Shown: positions 26,582-34,896, counted from the stretch's first letter. The stretch: 64,000 nucleotides of DNA from Pseudomonas kuykendallii (GCF_900106975.1 NZ_FNNU01000001.1:62001-126000); one strand, 5' to 3'. Program-made: numbers and translations. Notes: a model not told the origin generated them from the letters alone.

Positions 26582-26860
26582 ATGAAACGTACCGCGCTTG
26601 TTTTTGCTGCCGCACTGATGACATCGCCGGTTTTCGCCGCGAGCGACCTTTGTGATGTGAACCTGCAGAAGATCGACGACGGCATGACCACCGCCCCGAC
26701 CCTGGGCGAACCGATGAAATCCGAAGTGGCCGAACTGAAGGCGGAAGCCATGAAGGCGCGCGACGCCGGCGACGAGAAAGCCTGCATCGCGGCCAGCGGC
26801 AAAGCTCTGCAGATGATGAAGGCCCCTGGTGACGGCGGCGGCAGCGGCAGCGGCCAGTAA
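26582..26860 (+). CDS. Small exported protein of unknown function
   Basis: This 92-residue protein has a clear Sec signal peptide (MKRTALVFAAALMTSPVFAA) with cleavage probable after about residue 19. The mature part has two cysteines (SDLCDVNL and EKACIAAS) that could form a disulfide, a helical charged middle (VAELKAEAMKARDAG) and a glycine/serine tail GGGSGSGQ. The ribosome binding site GAGGAG sits seven bases before the ATG. No function is recognised. It lies between the lactate operon and ssrA. Confidence 0.8.
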   Translation: MKRTALVFAAALMTSPVFAASDLCDVNLQKIDDGMTTAPTLGEPMKSEVAELKAEAMKARDAGDEKACIAASGKALQMMKAPGDGGGSGSGQ

Positions 26861-26881
26861 TCGGACCGTTCTGCTCACGCG

Positions 26882-26914
26882 GCCAGGAAGCCGGCTACGT
26901 GCCGGCTTCCTGGC
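26882..26914 (+). terminator. Strong hairpin after the small exported protein gene
   Basis: GCCAGGAAGCCGGC-TACGT-GCCGGCTTCCTGGC is a 14-base perfect stem starting 22 bases after the stop codon. It has no clear T-run, so it may end transcription weakly or protect the mRNA 3' end. Confidence 0.6.
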
Positions 26915-26921
26915 GTAGCGG

Positions 26922-26950
26922 TCGACGCCGAAGGCCCGTTGCCGTAGACT
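26922..26950 (+). promoter_or_regulatory. Possible promoter of ssrA
   Basis: TCGACG, a 17-base spacer and TAGACT lie about 35 bases before the mature tmRNA 5' end. Both hexamers match at four of six positions. A short 5' leader removed by RNase P would fit known tmRNA maturation. Confidence 0.35.
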
Positions 26951-26985
26951 ACGCCGCTGCAACACCGTTACACCGTTCAGATTTT

Positions 26986-27344
26986 GGGGCCGATTAGGAT
27001 TCGACGCCGGTAACAAAACTTGAGGGGCATGCCGAGTTGGTAACAGAACTCGTAAATCCACTGTTGCAAATTCATAGTTGCCAACGACGACAACTACGCT
27101 CTAGCCGCCTAAGTGCCGCTAGCTGTCCATAGGGGATGCCTGTAAACCCGAAGATTCTGGACAGTCAGATAGAACAGGATCGCCGCCAAGTTCGCTGTAG
27201 ACGTAACGGCTAAAACTCATACAGCTCGCTCCAAGCGCCCTGCCACTCGGGCCGCGCGGAGTTAACTCAGTAGAGATGGCTAAGCATGTAGAACCGATAG
27301 TGGAGAGCTGGCGGACGGGGGTTCAAATCCCCCCGGCTCCACCA
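26986..27344 (+). ncRNA. ssrA: Transfer-messenger RNA (tmRNA)
   Basis: tmRNA with SmpB rescues ribosomes stalled on broken mRNA and adds a degradation tag. The 5' end GGGGCCGATTAGGATTCGAC and the 3' end, with the T-arm GGTTCAAATCC-type loop and terminal CGGCTCCACCA, form the tRNA-like domain. The tag reading frame at 27080-27112 encodes ANDDNYALAA followed by TAA, the Pseudomonas tag. The CCA end is encoded. A strong terminator follows. The gene's 3' end is a frequent integration site for genomic islands, and the genes that follow are accessory. Confidence 0.98.
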
Positions 27345-27347
27345 AAT

Positions 27348-27384
27348 AAGCCCCTGATTTTCCTAGAGAAAATCAGGGGCTTTT
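27348..27384 (+). terminator. Terminator of ssrA
   Basis: A 15-base perfect stem (arms AAGCCCCTGATTTTC and GAAAATCAGGGGCTT, loop CTAGA) ends in a T-run four bases after the tmRNA CCA end. Confidence 0.9.
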
Positions 27385-27595
27385 CTTTGAGTATCGAAAA
27401 AGCTCTCGGTGCAGGCTCATGCAGTCGACGGCCCGAGTCATACCGCATCCTACAAGTCGCTGAGCCTGATTCAGATGAGTCCATGCAGCGAGGCAAGAGA
27501 TGCTTTGGGTGGCCGTCGTGACCACGCATTCAAGAGGTTTGGGATGGGAGGACATCGGTCAGCCTATCCGACGTCCGCCGATCCCGTCAGATGTA

Positions 27596-28696
27596 TCAGT
27601 TGACTTCCAGGGAGTAGGTCGGCCCCCAAGCTGACTGACCGGAAACTTTCCGGGCCTGCACCGTGATGGGTCGATAGGTCAATTGCTTGAGCACTCCCGC
27701 CATCTTCGGAAATCCGTAGTCTGCAGGATCTTGGGCGTGCAGGACCTGATCGACCTCCCCAAGTATCTTGACCATTCTGACTTGCTCTAACTCGCAGCGC
27801 ATTTGGCGTTGCTGTGTTTGCTTACAACTCTCGGGGTCGTAGTTAATACTTGGCGGATCGGCAAAGAAACCGTCGATCAGCACCACCTCACCTGCCGCCA
27901 CATCGAATGCAGCAAACTCCTTGGACAAATGAGCGGTCACCGTCCTGCCCTCGACTTCCCGCTGCGAGATAGTCTGCCGCCAGCCAGCAGCGCCCGTTTG
28001 CCGTTTTACGTCGTAAGTCTGCGTATCGACATAAGTGCACTCGCCGCTTACAACGCGAACTTGCGTGCAAACCTTTTGCTCGACCGTTTCCGTTCTATAA
28101 GTGGCATCCTCCCACTTCTGCCCACGGTCATACTCCGTGAAACTCTTGGGCTCGAACGTCGCGTATCCCATGGGTGAGGGTCTGCCACCCCGGTCGCCGG
28201 GAGTCGCAAAGGCCGGTGTCCTTGGCAAATCATAACCCAGGCTTGAAATCGAATAGCGCCCGGGATTTATCAGGTAGATCTTGTACAGCGTATGACCAAA
28301 AACCACCTGAAAATATGAGCCATGTTCCGTGCCTATATCGGTAGTTTTGGTGTCGTAGCCCACCTTGAACGAGGAAGAGGGATCGCGTGTATTCGTCCAC
28401 TCCGTAACCGCCGAACGCAACTTCAAAAACTCCATCGTCGAGTCATTGTTTTGAAAGTCTACGTTCAAGCTGTCCAGGCTGGCGGTGGGCACCACCAGAA
28501 TGACCTTTCCTGCTGATTTTGCGTTAGCGAAAAGATCATCTTCGACCTTGCGGCGCTCGGCTGTTTCGGTATCCAGGCCCGAGCCCTGGTCTGCACTGGC
28601 TTGCTGGACGGGTTTTATCGGTACACATCCCTGCAACGAGCTGAAACAGGCTGCCATGAAGGCAGCCGGAATCAATCCACACGCTGTACGAAGCAT
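27596..28696 (-). CDS. Putative lipoprotein of unknown function
   Basis: This 366-residue protein has a hydrophobic N-terminus ending in FSSLQGC, a plausible lipobox with lipidated Cys24. The rest is polar, with cysteine pairs (KVCTQVRVVSGECTY and ESCKQTQQRQMRCEL) that could form disulfides in the periplasm. No domain family is recognised. The base composition is visibly less G+C-rich than in the core genes, suggesting transfer. It starts two bases after the stop of the small lipoprotein gene upstream, so the two form an operon. It is the first coding region after ssrA. Confidence 0.75.
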   Translation of the reverse strand: MLRTACGLIPAAFMAACFSSLQGCVPIKPVQQASADQGSGLDTETAERRKVEDDLFANAKSAGKVILVVPTASLDSLNVDFQNNDSTMEFLKLRSAVTEWTNTRDPSSSFKVGYDTKTTDIGTEHGSYFQVVFGHTLYKIYLINPGRYSISSLGYDLPRTPAFATPGDRGGRPSPMGYATFEPKSFTEYDRGQKWEDATYRTETVEQKVCTQVRVVSGECTYVDTQTYDVKRQTGAAGWRQTISQREVEGRTVTAHLSKEFAAFDVAAGEVVLIDGFFADPPSINYDPESCKQTQQRQMRCELEQVRMVKILGEVDQVLHAQDPADYGFPKMAGVLKQLTYRPITVQARKVSGQSAWGPTYSLEVN

Positions 28697-28697
28697 T

Positions 28698-29057
28698 TCA
28701 GCAACGGCCCGCGGCTTTGGTCAACGCATTGCACTGGGTGGAGTTCGTACTGGAATCCTGCACGCTTTCACCGTCGACCGGCCCCGAACACAGAGTGTCA
28801 GAATCCACAGCGCCATAGACCGACGTGTAATAGCAGTTATAAATACCTTTGCTGCTCTGCACTTTGAAGTTGACGGAGTCGAGGGTGGTGCTGCGATCCA
28901 GAATCTTCAATCGGTCTGGCGAAGTATTTAGAGCCACACCTGCTTTTTCCTGCAATTTGCTATCAGTCGCCATCGACGATGCGATACTTCCACACCCTGC
29001 CACCAGCGAAACGATAAAGCCGGCAAGTGCAACTTTCAAGAATCGTTTGTTTGACAC
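28698..29057 (-). CDS. Small putative lipoprotein of unknown function
   Basis: This 119-residue lipoprotein begins MSNKRFLKVALAGFIVSLVAGC with lipobox LVAGC (Cys22). The start is a GTG with GGAG eight bases upstream; a further upstream TTG would add nine residues but lacks a ribosome binding site. The mature part has several cysteines (YNCYY, DTLCSG, TQCN and a C-terminal GRC). No family is recognised. It is tightly coupled to the larger lipoprotein gene downstream, suggesting that the two work together at the envelope. Confidence 0.7.
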   Translation of the reverse strand: MSNKRFLKVALAGFIVSLVAGCGSIASSMATDSKLQEKAGVALNTSPDRLKILDRSTTLDSVNFKVQSSKGIYNCYYTSVYGAVDSDTLCSGPVDGESVQDSSTNSTQCNALTKAAGRC

Positions 29058-29712
29058 GATGCAGACTCCATTATCAAAGTTCAAATAGCTCCTGCGGTCA
29101 GCAACCTTGCTGAAAACAGACTTTTCTTCACTGCCAAGCCCTGGATTTCATCAACATTCCCAGCAGCTGATCGAGGCTATTTCATGGAAACTGTAATAGC
29201 ACTTTTATATCACTGGCGAGAGCAAAACCGTCGCCTTCGCGAGTGTCGCATACGACGTTGGCGGCGGCCAGTGCGCGACCACGGCCGCGGGCCTCTTGCC
29301 TGCCTGTAGTAGCGAGCCCCGATTCTGCGCCTCTCTTTTGGCCGGCCAAACATCCGTTCGATGATGTTCCGCTGGCGTACTTTGGACGATCAAGTTACCG
29401 AAGAGCGACATCCAGGAATGCCCCGGCCACTTTGCCCGGGAGTGCAGCTGAAGCTTCATGGACACGCCAGCGGAACATCGGTTCGCCACTGGCGCCGACT
29501 CTTAAAGTCCAGGCGGGTGAATGAATACGCCTGGCTTGCCGGGCCGAAGTCGGCACGCGCCAAGGATGATCGACGTCTAGCTGGAGTGATCAGCCACGCG
29601 TGACTGGAACGCAGGCGTCTACGGATAAATCCATGACGTTCTACGCGAGCTGGGCGAGCACGGCGGTAGATACGAGTTGCTCGGCGGCAGGTCGCGTCAT
29701 CGATTCCGTCAG
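29058..29712. other. 655-base interval without an intact gene
   Basis: No intact coding region is supported here. The interval holds a degraded IS5-type transposase fragment near 29245-29380 on the minus strand, and a 16-base inverted repeat (29363-29378 and 29464-29479) that is itself part of duplicated transposase sequence. The remaining ~230 bases up to the SnoaL-like gene show nothing recognisable. Confidence 0.6.
29245..29380 (-). pseudogene. IS5-family transposase remnant
   Basis: Read on the minus strand, one frame gives RQRNIIERMFGRPKERRR and then RIGARYYRQARG, very close to the conserved C-terminal DDE motif region of IS5-type transposases (typically RNIIERMFGRLKDWRRIATRYD). The frame then shifts, and the following ALAAANVV resembles the family's next segment (NFLAAVxLAA). 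The gene is truncated at both ends and frameshifted, so it is inactive. A second tiny piece reading TRQRNI occurs at about 29462-29479 in the opposite orientation. This marks past insertion activity next to ssrA. Confidence 0.58.
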
Positions 29713-30225
29713 TCACTGCGTGGGTAGCGGAATGCGCTGCAGCACGTCGTCGTAGGCCGGCAGGTCCAGGTAGGCCGACACCTCGAAGGCCCTGCCGTCA
29801 CGCATGTGGAAAATCCACGCGTAGCTGTTGCGATAGGGCCGACCGTCGCGGGCTACGCCGGCACCGTCCCACTGGATGATCACGTGGTCACCATCGGCCC
29901 ATATCTGCCTGCTCACCGGACGCACCGGCGTGGACAGACGTGCAGCGAAGGGCTGCACCGCCTCGGACACGAAGGCGTCCAGGCCGTGATGAACGCCGGC
30001 GCTGGGGCCTGAGCCGTTGATGGTCCACACCACGTCGGGCGTCAGGATGTCGCGAAAGAAGGTATTGCCACCAGCCGCCCAGCGATCGAAGGCCTCGGTG
30101 ACCGCCTGCCTGTTGCGGGCCTCGACGTCGCTGCTGGCATTGGCCGGTCCCGGTAGCAGAGCACCTAGTAACAGCACGCCGCCCAGGGCCGCGGCACGGG
30201 TGTTACGCAACGTTGGAATACGCAT
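29713..30225 (-). CDS. Exported SnoaL-like (NTF2 fold) protein
   Basis: This 170-residue protein has a signal peptide (MRIPTLRNTRAAALGGVLLL, cleavage probably after PANA) and a SnoaL-like NTF2-fold domain. The domain shows the usual pattern AVTEAFDRWAAGGNTFFRDILTPDVVWTI, then IWADGDHVIIQWDGAGVARDG and YLDLPAYDDVL. Family members are small-molecule isomerases, hydrolases or binding proteins, so the reaction cannot be assigned. The start giving MRIPTL is chosen because it begins the signal peptide; the frame is open for 48 more codons upstream. It lies downstream of the transporter gene on the same strand, 368 bases away. Confidence 0.8.
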   Translation of the reverse strand: MRIPTLRNTRAAALGGVLLLGALLPGPANASSDVEARNRQAVTEAFDRWAAGGNTFFRDILTPDVVWTINGSGPSAGVHHGLDAFVSEAVQPFAARLSTPVRPVSRQIWADGDHVIIQWDGAGVARDGRPYRNSYAWIFHMRDGRAFEVSAYLDLPAYDDVLQRIPLPTQ

Positions 30226-30593
30226 GGCTGAAATCCTCTTGTGGTTTTTCTGATCGGCCGCGCGCACGCCGGCCCTCCATAGAGAAGCCTGCCCTTGCGG
30301 TACGCCGTGGCCGTAGCAGGATCGTCCCGGTTTATTGCCCGATCCTCCTGTCGAAAAGCGTTGCAACACTTCGCTGGCCGCCGGCGTATCCGGGGAACCG
30401 CAGGCATGACCGGTGCAGATCGCCGCGCTTTACCTGCCAGGGCCGTCACTGAGAGGCGGCGATGCGCGAAGATGCCGTCAGGGCACTGAAGGGCCGGAGC
30501 TGGAGTCCCCGGTGCGATCGGTACGCGTGGTCCCACGCCTTGCATCGTGGCGATGACCACGCGCAGGCGATCCGCCCCGAGCGCACAGGGGCA
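30226..30593. other. 368-base interval without a recognised gene
   Basis: Between the SnoaL-like gene and the transporter gene I see only short overlapping frames with no family resemblance. No terminator hairpin with a T-run and no convincing promoter were found by eye. Confidence 0.5.
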
Positions 30594-31898
30594 TCACCGA
30601 ACCGGCGTCGAGCGCCTGCTCAACGCGTCGGCCTGCCTGCCCAGGTACCAGCCAAGCGCGCCCCAGGCCAGGGCGCAGGTGGCACCGACCAGCGCCACCG
30701 GCACCACGCCCTGGCCGAGCATGTCCAGGCCACTCTTCACCCAGCCGCTCAGGGCGTCGCCCGCCCGGTAGACGACCGTATCGATGAACCCCTTGGCCTT
30801 GTACTTGCTCTCGGCATCCAGCGGCGCGAAGAGCATCTCCCGGCCCGGTCGGACGAAGGCGTACTCACCGATGCGCCTGACGATCATCAGCGCCGCCAAC
30901 AGGACGAACGTGGGCGCCAGGGCGAGACCGATAAAGCCCACGCAGACCAACACCGGCACGATCGCCAGCAGCATGCGCACCCCCAGCGTCCGAGCGATGC
31001 GCCCGATGATGAACAACTGCGCCAGCAAGGCTCCGGTCTGGACGATCACATCGATGATGCCGAACACCCTGATCTGCGAAGCGCGGTCCGGAAAGCGCTC
31101 GGCCACCAGGCGTGCCTGCTCGAAATACAGAAAGGTCGTCACCGTGGCGAGCAGGACGACGAAGACGGCGATGGCGAACAGATAAGGCGACTGCATGACC
31201 CGCGTCAGACCGCTGAACGGGTTGCCCGTCACTGGCTTGCGCGGGCTCTCCGTGACGGGCGCACCGGGTCTGCCGGCGCCACCGATTTCCCGCCAGCGCA
31301 TCAGCGGCACTTTCAGTGCCAGCGCGACGCCCAGCAGCACGGCGGCCAGCAACACCAGCCCGGATTGGCCAACGGCTCCAACAAGCAGCGCGCTCGTCGC
31401 CGGCCCGACCAGGCCACCGACGCTCGCGCCCGCCGCAATGAAGGCGAACAGGCGCTTGGCCTGAAGCCCGTCGAACACATCGGCCATCAGGCTCCAGGCC
31501 ACCGAGACCACGAACAGGTTGTAGACCGAAATCCATACGTAGAACACCCGGGCCAGCCAGACGTTGTCAGCGCTGAGCTGGAACAGTCCGGCGAAGGCCA
31601 GCAGGTTCAGACAGAAGAACCCGTAGACCCAATCGACGAAGTGAATACGCGGCACACGGGAGCTGAGCCAGGCGAACGACGGCACCGCCACCAGCATGAC
31701 CACGAAGGTGACGGTGAATAGCCATTGCAGGTTCTCGATGCCGGCCATGATGCCCATCGACTCGCGAATCGGGCGCAGCATGAAATAGCCGGAGAACAGG
31801 CAGAAAAACAGCGCGAACCCCGCCATCGCAGGTTTCAGCTCGTGACGCTCGGCGTCGATGGCGGCGCCGAGGCGCTGTACCAGAGTGGCTGACAGCAT
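30594..31898 (-). CDS. NTP/NDP exchange transporter-like (Tlc/MFS) membrane protein
   Basis: This 434-residue protein has about 11-12 membrane segments and resembles the MFS-related group annotated as NTP/NDP exchange transporters. Characteristic stretches are the N-terminal FFCLFSGYFMLRPIRESMG, the middle NLFVVSVAWSLMADVF and the C-terminal EYAFVRPGREMLFAPLDAESKYKAK. True ATP/ADP exchangers occur in intracellular bacteria and plastids; in free-living Pseudomonas the substrate of this branch is unknown. It lies 27 bases downstream of the short-chain dehydrogenase gene on the same strand and may be co-transcribed with it. Confidence 0.82.
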   Translation of the reverse strand: MLSATLVQRLGAAIDAERHELKPAMAGFALFFCLFSGYFMLRPIRESMGIMAGIENLQWLFTVTFVVMLVAVPSFAWLSSRVPRIHFVDWVYGFFCLNLLAFAGLFQLSADNVWLARVFYVWISVYNLFVVSVAWSLMADVFDGLQAKRLFAFIAAGASVGGLVGPATSALLVGAVGQSGLVLLAAVLLGVALALKVPLMRWREIGGAGRPGAPVTESPRKPVTGNPFSGLTRVMQSPYLFAIAVFVVLLATVTTFLYFEQARLVAERFPDRASQIRVFGIIDVIVQTGALLAQLFIIGRIARTLGVRMLLAIVPVLVCVGFIGLALAPTFVLLAALMIVRRIGEYAFVRPGREMLFAPLDAESKYKAKGFIDTVVYRAGDALSGWVKSGLDMLGQGVVPVALVGATCALAWGALGWYLGRQADALSRRSTPVR

Positions 31899-31925
31899 GA
31901 TGACTCTCCTCGCCTGGCGCCTGGC

Positions 31926-32975
31926 TTAGCGGTAGCTGACACCGGTCAGCTGTTCACTAACCGTCCATAGACGAGTGGCCGCCGCCGCGTCTTTCGCGGC
32001 GGCCGGTACGCTGGCCAGCCCCAGAGGACCGCGCTTTTCTCCCTCGCCCGTGGGGCCGTAGTAGGCACCTGGTTGCGCTTCGACGGCGGTGACTGCGTAC
32101 AGCGTCGGCAGCGCACCCTGAGCGGCGGAGTGATAGCGCTCGCGCTCCTTGGCCCAGTTGCGTCCGAACGCGCTGTCCAGGCCCGGACCGCGCTCGATCA
32201 GCTCCGTCACGGCCACGCCAGGGTGAGCGGCGATGCTCCGAATCCCCCAGCCTTGCGCCTCGCTGCGGCGCTGCAGTTCGAGGGCGAACATCAGACCGGC
32301 CAGCTTGGACTGGGCATAGGACGCGTAGGGGTCGTAGGACCGCTCGGATTGCAGGTCATCGAAATCGAGGGTGCCGCGCGCGGCAGCGATGCTGGACAGG
32401 GTCACGACCCGCGCGTCATCGCTCTTGCGCAGCAGCGGCAGCAGATGGGCGGTCAGGGCGAAGTGGCCCAGATAGTTGGTGGCCAGTTGCAACTCGTAGC
32501 CATCGGTCGAGGCGACACGCTGCGGGGGAGCCATGATCGCGGCGTTATTGATCAACCCATCGAGGCGCGGCAGGGTCGCGCTGAGGCGTTCGCCGAGCGC
32601 CTGGACCGATGCCAGGTTGGCCAGGTCCACCGCCTCGAAGTGTACCTGGGCGTCGGCTACCTCCTGCTTGATACGGGCAATGGCCTCGTCGCCCCGTTGT
32701 GGGGTGCGTGCAGCAATCACTACCCGGGCGCCAGCGGCAGCGAGGGCCTTGGCGTCTTCGTAGCCCATGCCGCTGGTGCCGCCCGTGACGAGGAAAATAC
32801 GGCCACTCTGCGAGGGCATGTCCGCCAGGCTCCAATCCGGTTTTGGCCGGCTCTGGGCGCTGGCGATGCCGACGTCCAGCAGGCAGCCCAGGACCAGACC
32901 GACGGTTGCAAGGCCTCTACGCCACGCGGCGCCGGCGATACGGATGGGATCCATCTGCAGGGTTGCACTTCTCAT
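31926..32975 (-). CDS. Short-chain dehydrogenase/reductase with N-terminal signal-like segment
   Basis: This 349-residue protein is a classical-type SDR. It has the nucleotide-binding motif TGGTSGMG (residues 64-71), LINNAAIM in place of NNAG, a catalytic serine in VVTLSSIAA, and YAQSK with Tyr220 and Lys224. The unusual part is the first 41 residues: RRGLATVGLVLGCLLDVGIASAQS looks like a Sec or Tat-type signal peptide placed before the normal SDR start (DWSLADMPSQSG). SDRs need NAD(P)H, so export would be odd. It is divergent from a LysR regulator that probably controls it. The substrate is unknown. Confidence 0.85.
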   Translation of the reverse strand: MRSATLQMDPIRIAGAAWRRGLATVGLVLGCLLDVGIASAQSRPKPDWSLADMPSQSGRIFLVTGGTSGMGYEDAKALAAAGARVVIAARTPQRGDEAIARIKQEVADAQVHFEAVDLANLASVQALGERLSATLPRLDGLINNAAIMAPPQRVASTDGYELQLATNYLGHFALTAHLLPLLRKSDDARVVTLSSIAAARGTLDFDDLQSERSYDPYASYAQSKLAGLMFALELQRRSEAQGWGIRSIAAHPGVAVTELIERGPGLDSAFGRNWAKERERYHSAAQGALPTLYAVTAVEAQPGAYYGPTGEGEKRGPLGLASVPAAAKDAAAATRLWTVSEQLTGVSYR

Positions 32976-33056
32976 TGTTCGATCCTCACGTAGGGAATGA
33001 CCTGACGAACCGCTACAAGGCGGTGCCGTCGACGTGAGGCATTGTTAACCCGTGGA

Positions 33057-33069
33057 TTATCGCCGATAA
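33057..33069. promoter_or_regulatory. Likely LysR-type operator (T-N11-A dyad)
   Basis: TTATCGCCGATAA is a perfect interrupted palindrome of the T-N11-A form bound by LysR-family regulators. It lies between the divergent SDR and LysR genes, where such a regulator would normally bind. Confidence 0.45.
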
Positions 33070-33081
33070 GCCGCACCGAAA

Positions 33082-33110
33082 TGGACGCTATGTACGCTCA
33101 ACCGTACAAT
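33082..33110 (+). promoter_or_regulatory. Probable promoter of the LysR-family gene
   Basis: TGGACG, a 17-base spacer and TACAAT read toward the LysR gene, 27 bases before its ATG. A second dyad, GTACG-N6-CGTAC at 33092-33107, overlaps the spacer and -10 and could serve autoregulation. Confidence 0.45.
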
Positions 33111-33136
33111 CCGCTCTTCCTTTTAGGAGAGCCGCC

Positions 33137-34039
33137 ATGCGCCAGCCCAACCTGACCGATGTCGCCCTCTTCGCCGCGGTGGTGGAGGCGGGCGGGTTCC
33201 GGGTGGCAGCCCAGAAACGTGGCATGTCGGCCTCCTCCATCAGCGACGGTGTGCGCCGGCTGGAAAGCGATCTGGGCATCAGGCTGCTCAACCGCACGAC
33301 CCGCAGCGTGGTCCCGACGGAAGTCGGTGCACGCCTGCTGGAGCGGCTACGCCCGGCTCTCGAGCAAATGAGCGCGGCCTTCGGCGACCTTCACGAAGAT
33401 GCGCAGCGTCCTGTGGGGACCCTGCGCCTTAATGTACCGGTGCCCGTCGCGCGTTTCGTATTGCCCAAGCTGGTCCCTGCGTTTCTCGCACGCTACCCGG
33501 GGGTGAGCATCGAAGTGACGATGGATAACACCTTCATCGATGTCATCGCCGCCGGCTACGACGCCGGCGTGCGTTACGAGGAAAGCCTGGCCAAGGACAT
33601 GATCGCCGTGCCCATCGGCCCGCGTCGCCAGCGCTTCGTAGCCGCCGCAGCGCCCGCCTATCTGGAGCAGAACGGCACGCCGCTGCATCCCCGCGACCTG
33701 CTCAATCACCGCCTGATCGGTCACCGCTTCGAGAGCGGCAAGCTGGGTGTATGGGAGTTCGAAAAAGACGCCGCGAGAATCCGCGTCCCGCCCCAGGGAC
33801 CGTTGATCAGCTCATCCCAGGATCTGGAGGTGGGCGCTGCGCTAGGCGGCGTCGGGATCATCTACACCTTCGAGGAGTACCTGGGGCCGCTGATCGAGCA
33901 GGGCACGCTGTTACCGGTACTGGAGGACTGGTGGCAGGCATTCGACGGCCCCTACCTGTACTACAACGACCGCAGGCACGTGCCTTCGCCCCTTCGCGCA
34001 TTCATAGATTTTCTGAAAACCGAAACCTGGGCGGGCTGA
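33137..34039 (+). CDS. LysR-family transcriptional regulator
   Basis: This 300-residue protein has an N-terminal LysR winged helix (LTDVALFAAVVEAGGFRVAA, then SSISDGVRRLESDLGIRLLNRTTR) and a C-terminal periplasmic-binding-like effector domain (GTLRLNVPVPVARFVLPKLVPAFLARYPGVSIEV). The form belongs to the large CrgA/DsdC-like group whose effectors vary. A good ribosome binding site (AGGAGAG) precedes the ATG. Divergence from the SDR gene suggests that it regulates SDR and the transporter behind it. The effector is not identifiable from sequence. Confidence 0.93.
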   Translation: MRQPNLTDVALFAAVVEAGGFRVAAQKRGMSASSISDGVRRLESDLGIRLLNRTTRSVVPTEVGARLLERLRPALEQMSAAFGDLHEDAQRPVGTLRLNVPVPVARFVLPKLVPAFLARYPGVSIEVTMDNTFIDVIAAGYDAGVRYEESLAKDMIAVPIGPRRQRFVAAAAPAYLEQNGTPLHPRDLLNHRLIGHRFESGKLGVWEFEKDAARIRVPPQGPLISSSQDLEVGAALGGVGIIYTFEEYLGPLIEQGTLLPVLEDWWQAFDGPYLYYNDRRHVPSPLRAFIDFLKTETWAG

Positions 34040-34413
34040 GTCGCCCGCGCCGGGCAGTCGCGGCGTGAACGTTACAGGCCGATGCTGTCGTCGCCCCCGC
34101 CCCCACATCCTCCACAGACCGCGCGTCAGTCTCGACGAAGGGCGCGATCCGTCGCGTCCTGCTCCCGGACACCGTACCGACTTGGCGAGCCAAACGCGGA
34201 CTCCAGCGCCCCCTCAGCGGCAGGATTAGGCAAGACAGCCAGCGGATCGTGCTAACCAGCGACCTTCCCGTGCGTGGATGATGGTCGTAAGGCTATTGGC
34301 CGGGCGACGGGGTGCCAGGCCCTGCGCCGTAGCCGCTGCTACTTTTCCAGCATGACCTACCGGCACTCGAATGCCGGAGTCCCAATAACATCATCGTGAC
34401 CAGCAGGTGAGCC
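34040..34413. other. 374-base interval upstream of the molybdenum hydroxylase operon
   Basis: No gene is seen. The only clear structure is a small hairpin CCGGCA-CTCGAA-TGCCGG at 34360-34377, about 37 bases before the operon's first ATG. The operon promoter must lie here, but no convincing -35/-10 pair could be chosen by eye. Confidence 0.5.
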
Positions 34414-34896
34414 ATGGAATTGCGAATTAACCAGAAAACCTATCAGGTCGACGCCGAAGCGGACACGCCGCTGCTGTGGGTCATCCGCGATGACCTGGGG
34501 CTGACCGGCACCAAGTACGGCTGCGGCCTGGCGCAATGTGGCGCCTGCTCGGTGCTGGTGGATGGCAATGTGGTGCGCTCCTGCGTTACGCCGGTGGCCG
34601 GGGTGGTGGGGCGCGAGGTCACCACCATCGAGGCGATCGAGGCCGACGAAGTGGGCAAGCGCGTGGTCGCCGTCTGGGTCGAGCATCAGGTCGCCCAGTG
34701 CGGTTACTGCCAGTCCGGCCAGGTGGTCGCCGCCACCGCCCTGCTGAAGAACAATCCGAAGCCCGATGACGGGCAGATCGCCGCCGCGATGGTGAACCTG
34801 TGCCGCTGCGGCACCTACAACGCCATCCAGGCCGCCGTTCACGACCTGGCCGCGAACCTGGCCACGCCCGCTGCGCCTGCCGGGGGGAACGCCTGA
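34414..34896 (+). CDS. 2Fe-2S subunit of a molybdenum hydroxylase (IorA-like)
   Basis: This 160-residue protein carries two 2Fe-2S clusters. The N-terminal plant-ferredoxin-like cluster uses YGCGLAQCGACSVLVDG plus a downstream cysteine (VVRSCVTP); the C-terminal four-helix cluster uses CGYCQSGQ and NLCRCGTY. It is the electron-transfer subunit of a xanthine dehydrogenase-family enzyme and most resembles isoquinoline 1-oxidoreductase alpha subunit. Its stop codon overlaps the start of the large subunit gene by one base (TGATG), so translation is coupled. Such enzymes hydroxylate N-heterocycles or oxidise aldehydes; the substrate here is not known. Confidence 0.93.
   Translation: MELRINQKTYQVDAEADTPLLWVIRDDLGLTGTKYGCGLAQCGACSVLVDGNVVRSCVTPVAGVVGREVTTIEAIEADEVGKRVVAVWVEHQVAQCGYCQSGQVVAATALLKNNPKPDDGQIAAAMVNLCRCGTYNAIQAAVHDLAANLATPAAPAGGNA

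Noticed and set aside
27310-27344. A possible tRNA, suggested by the T-loop and CCA-like end
   Set aside because: The sequence is the 3' tRNA-like half of ssrA; the 5' half and the tag frame are present upstream.
26986-27344. Duplicate of the tmRNA 3' end as an island attachment site
   Set aside because: I looked by eye for a second copy of the terminal 20 bases downstream and saw none, and there is no integrase gene in the window.
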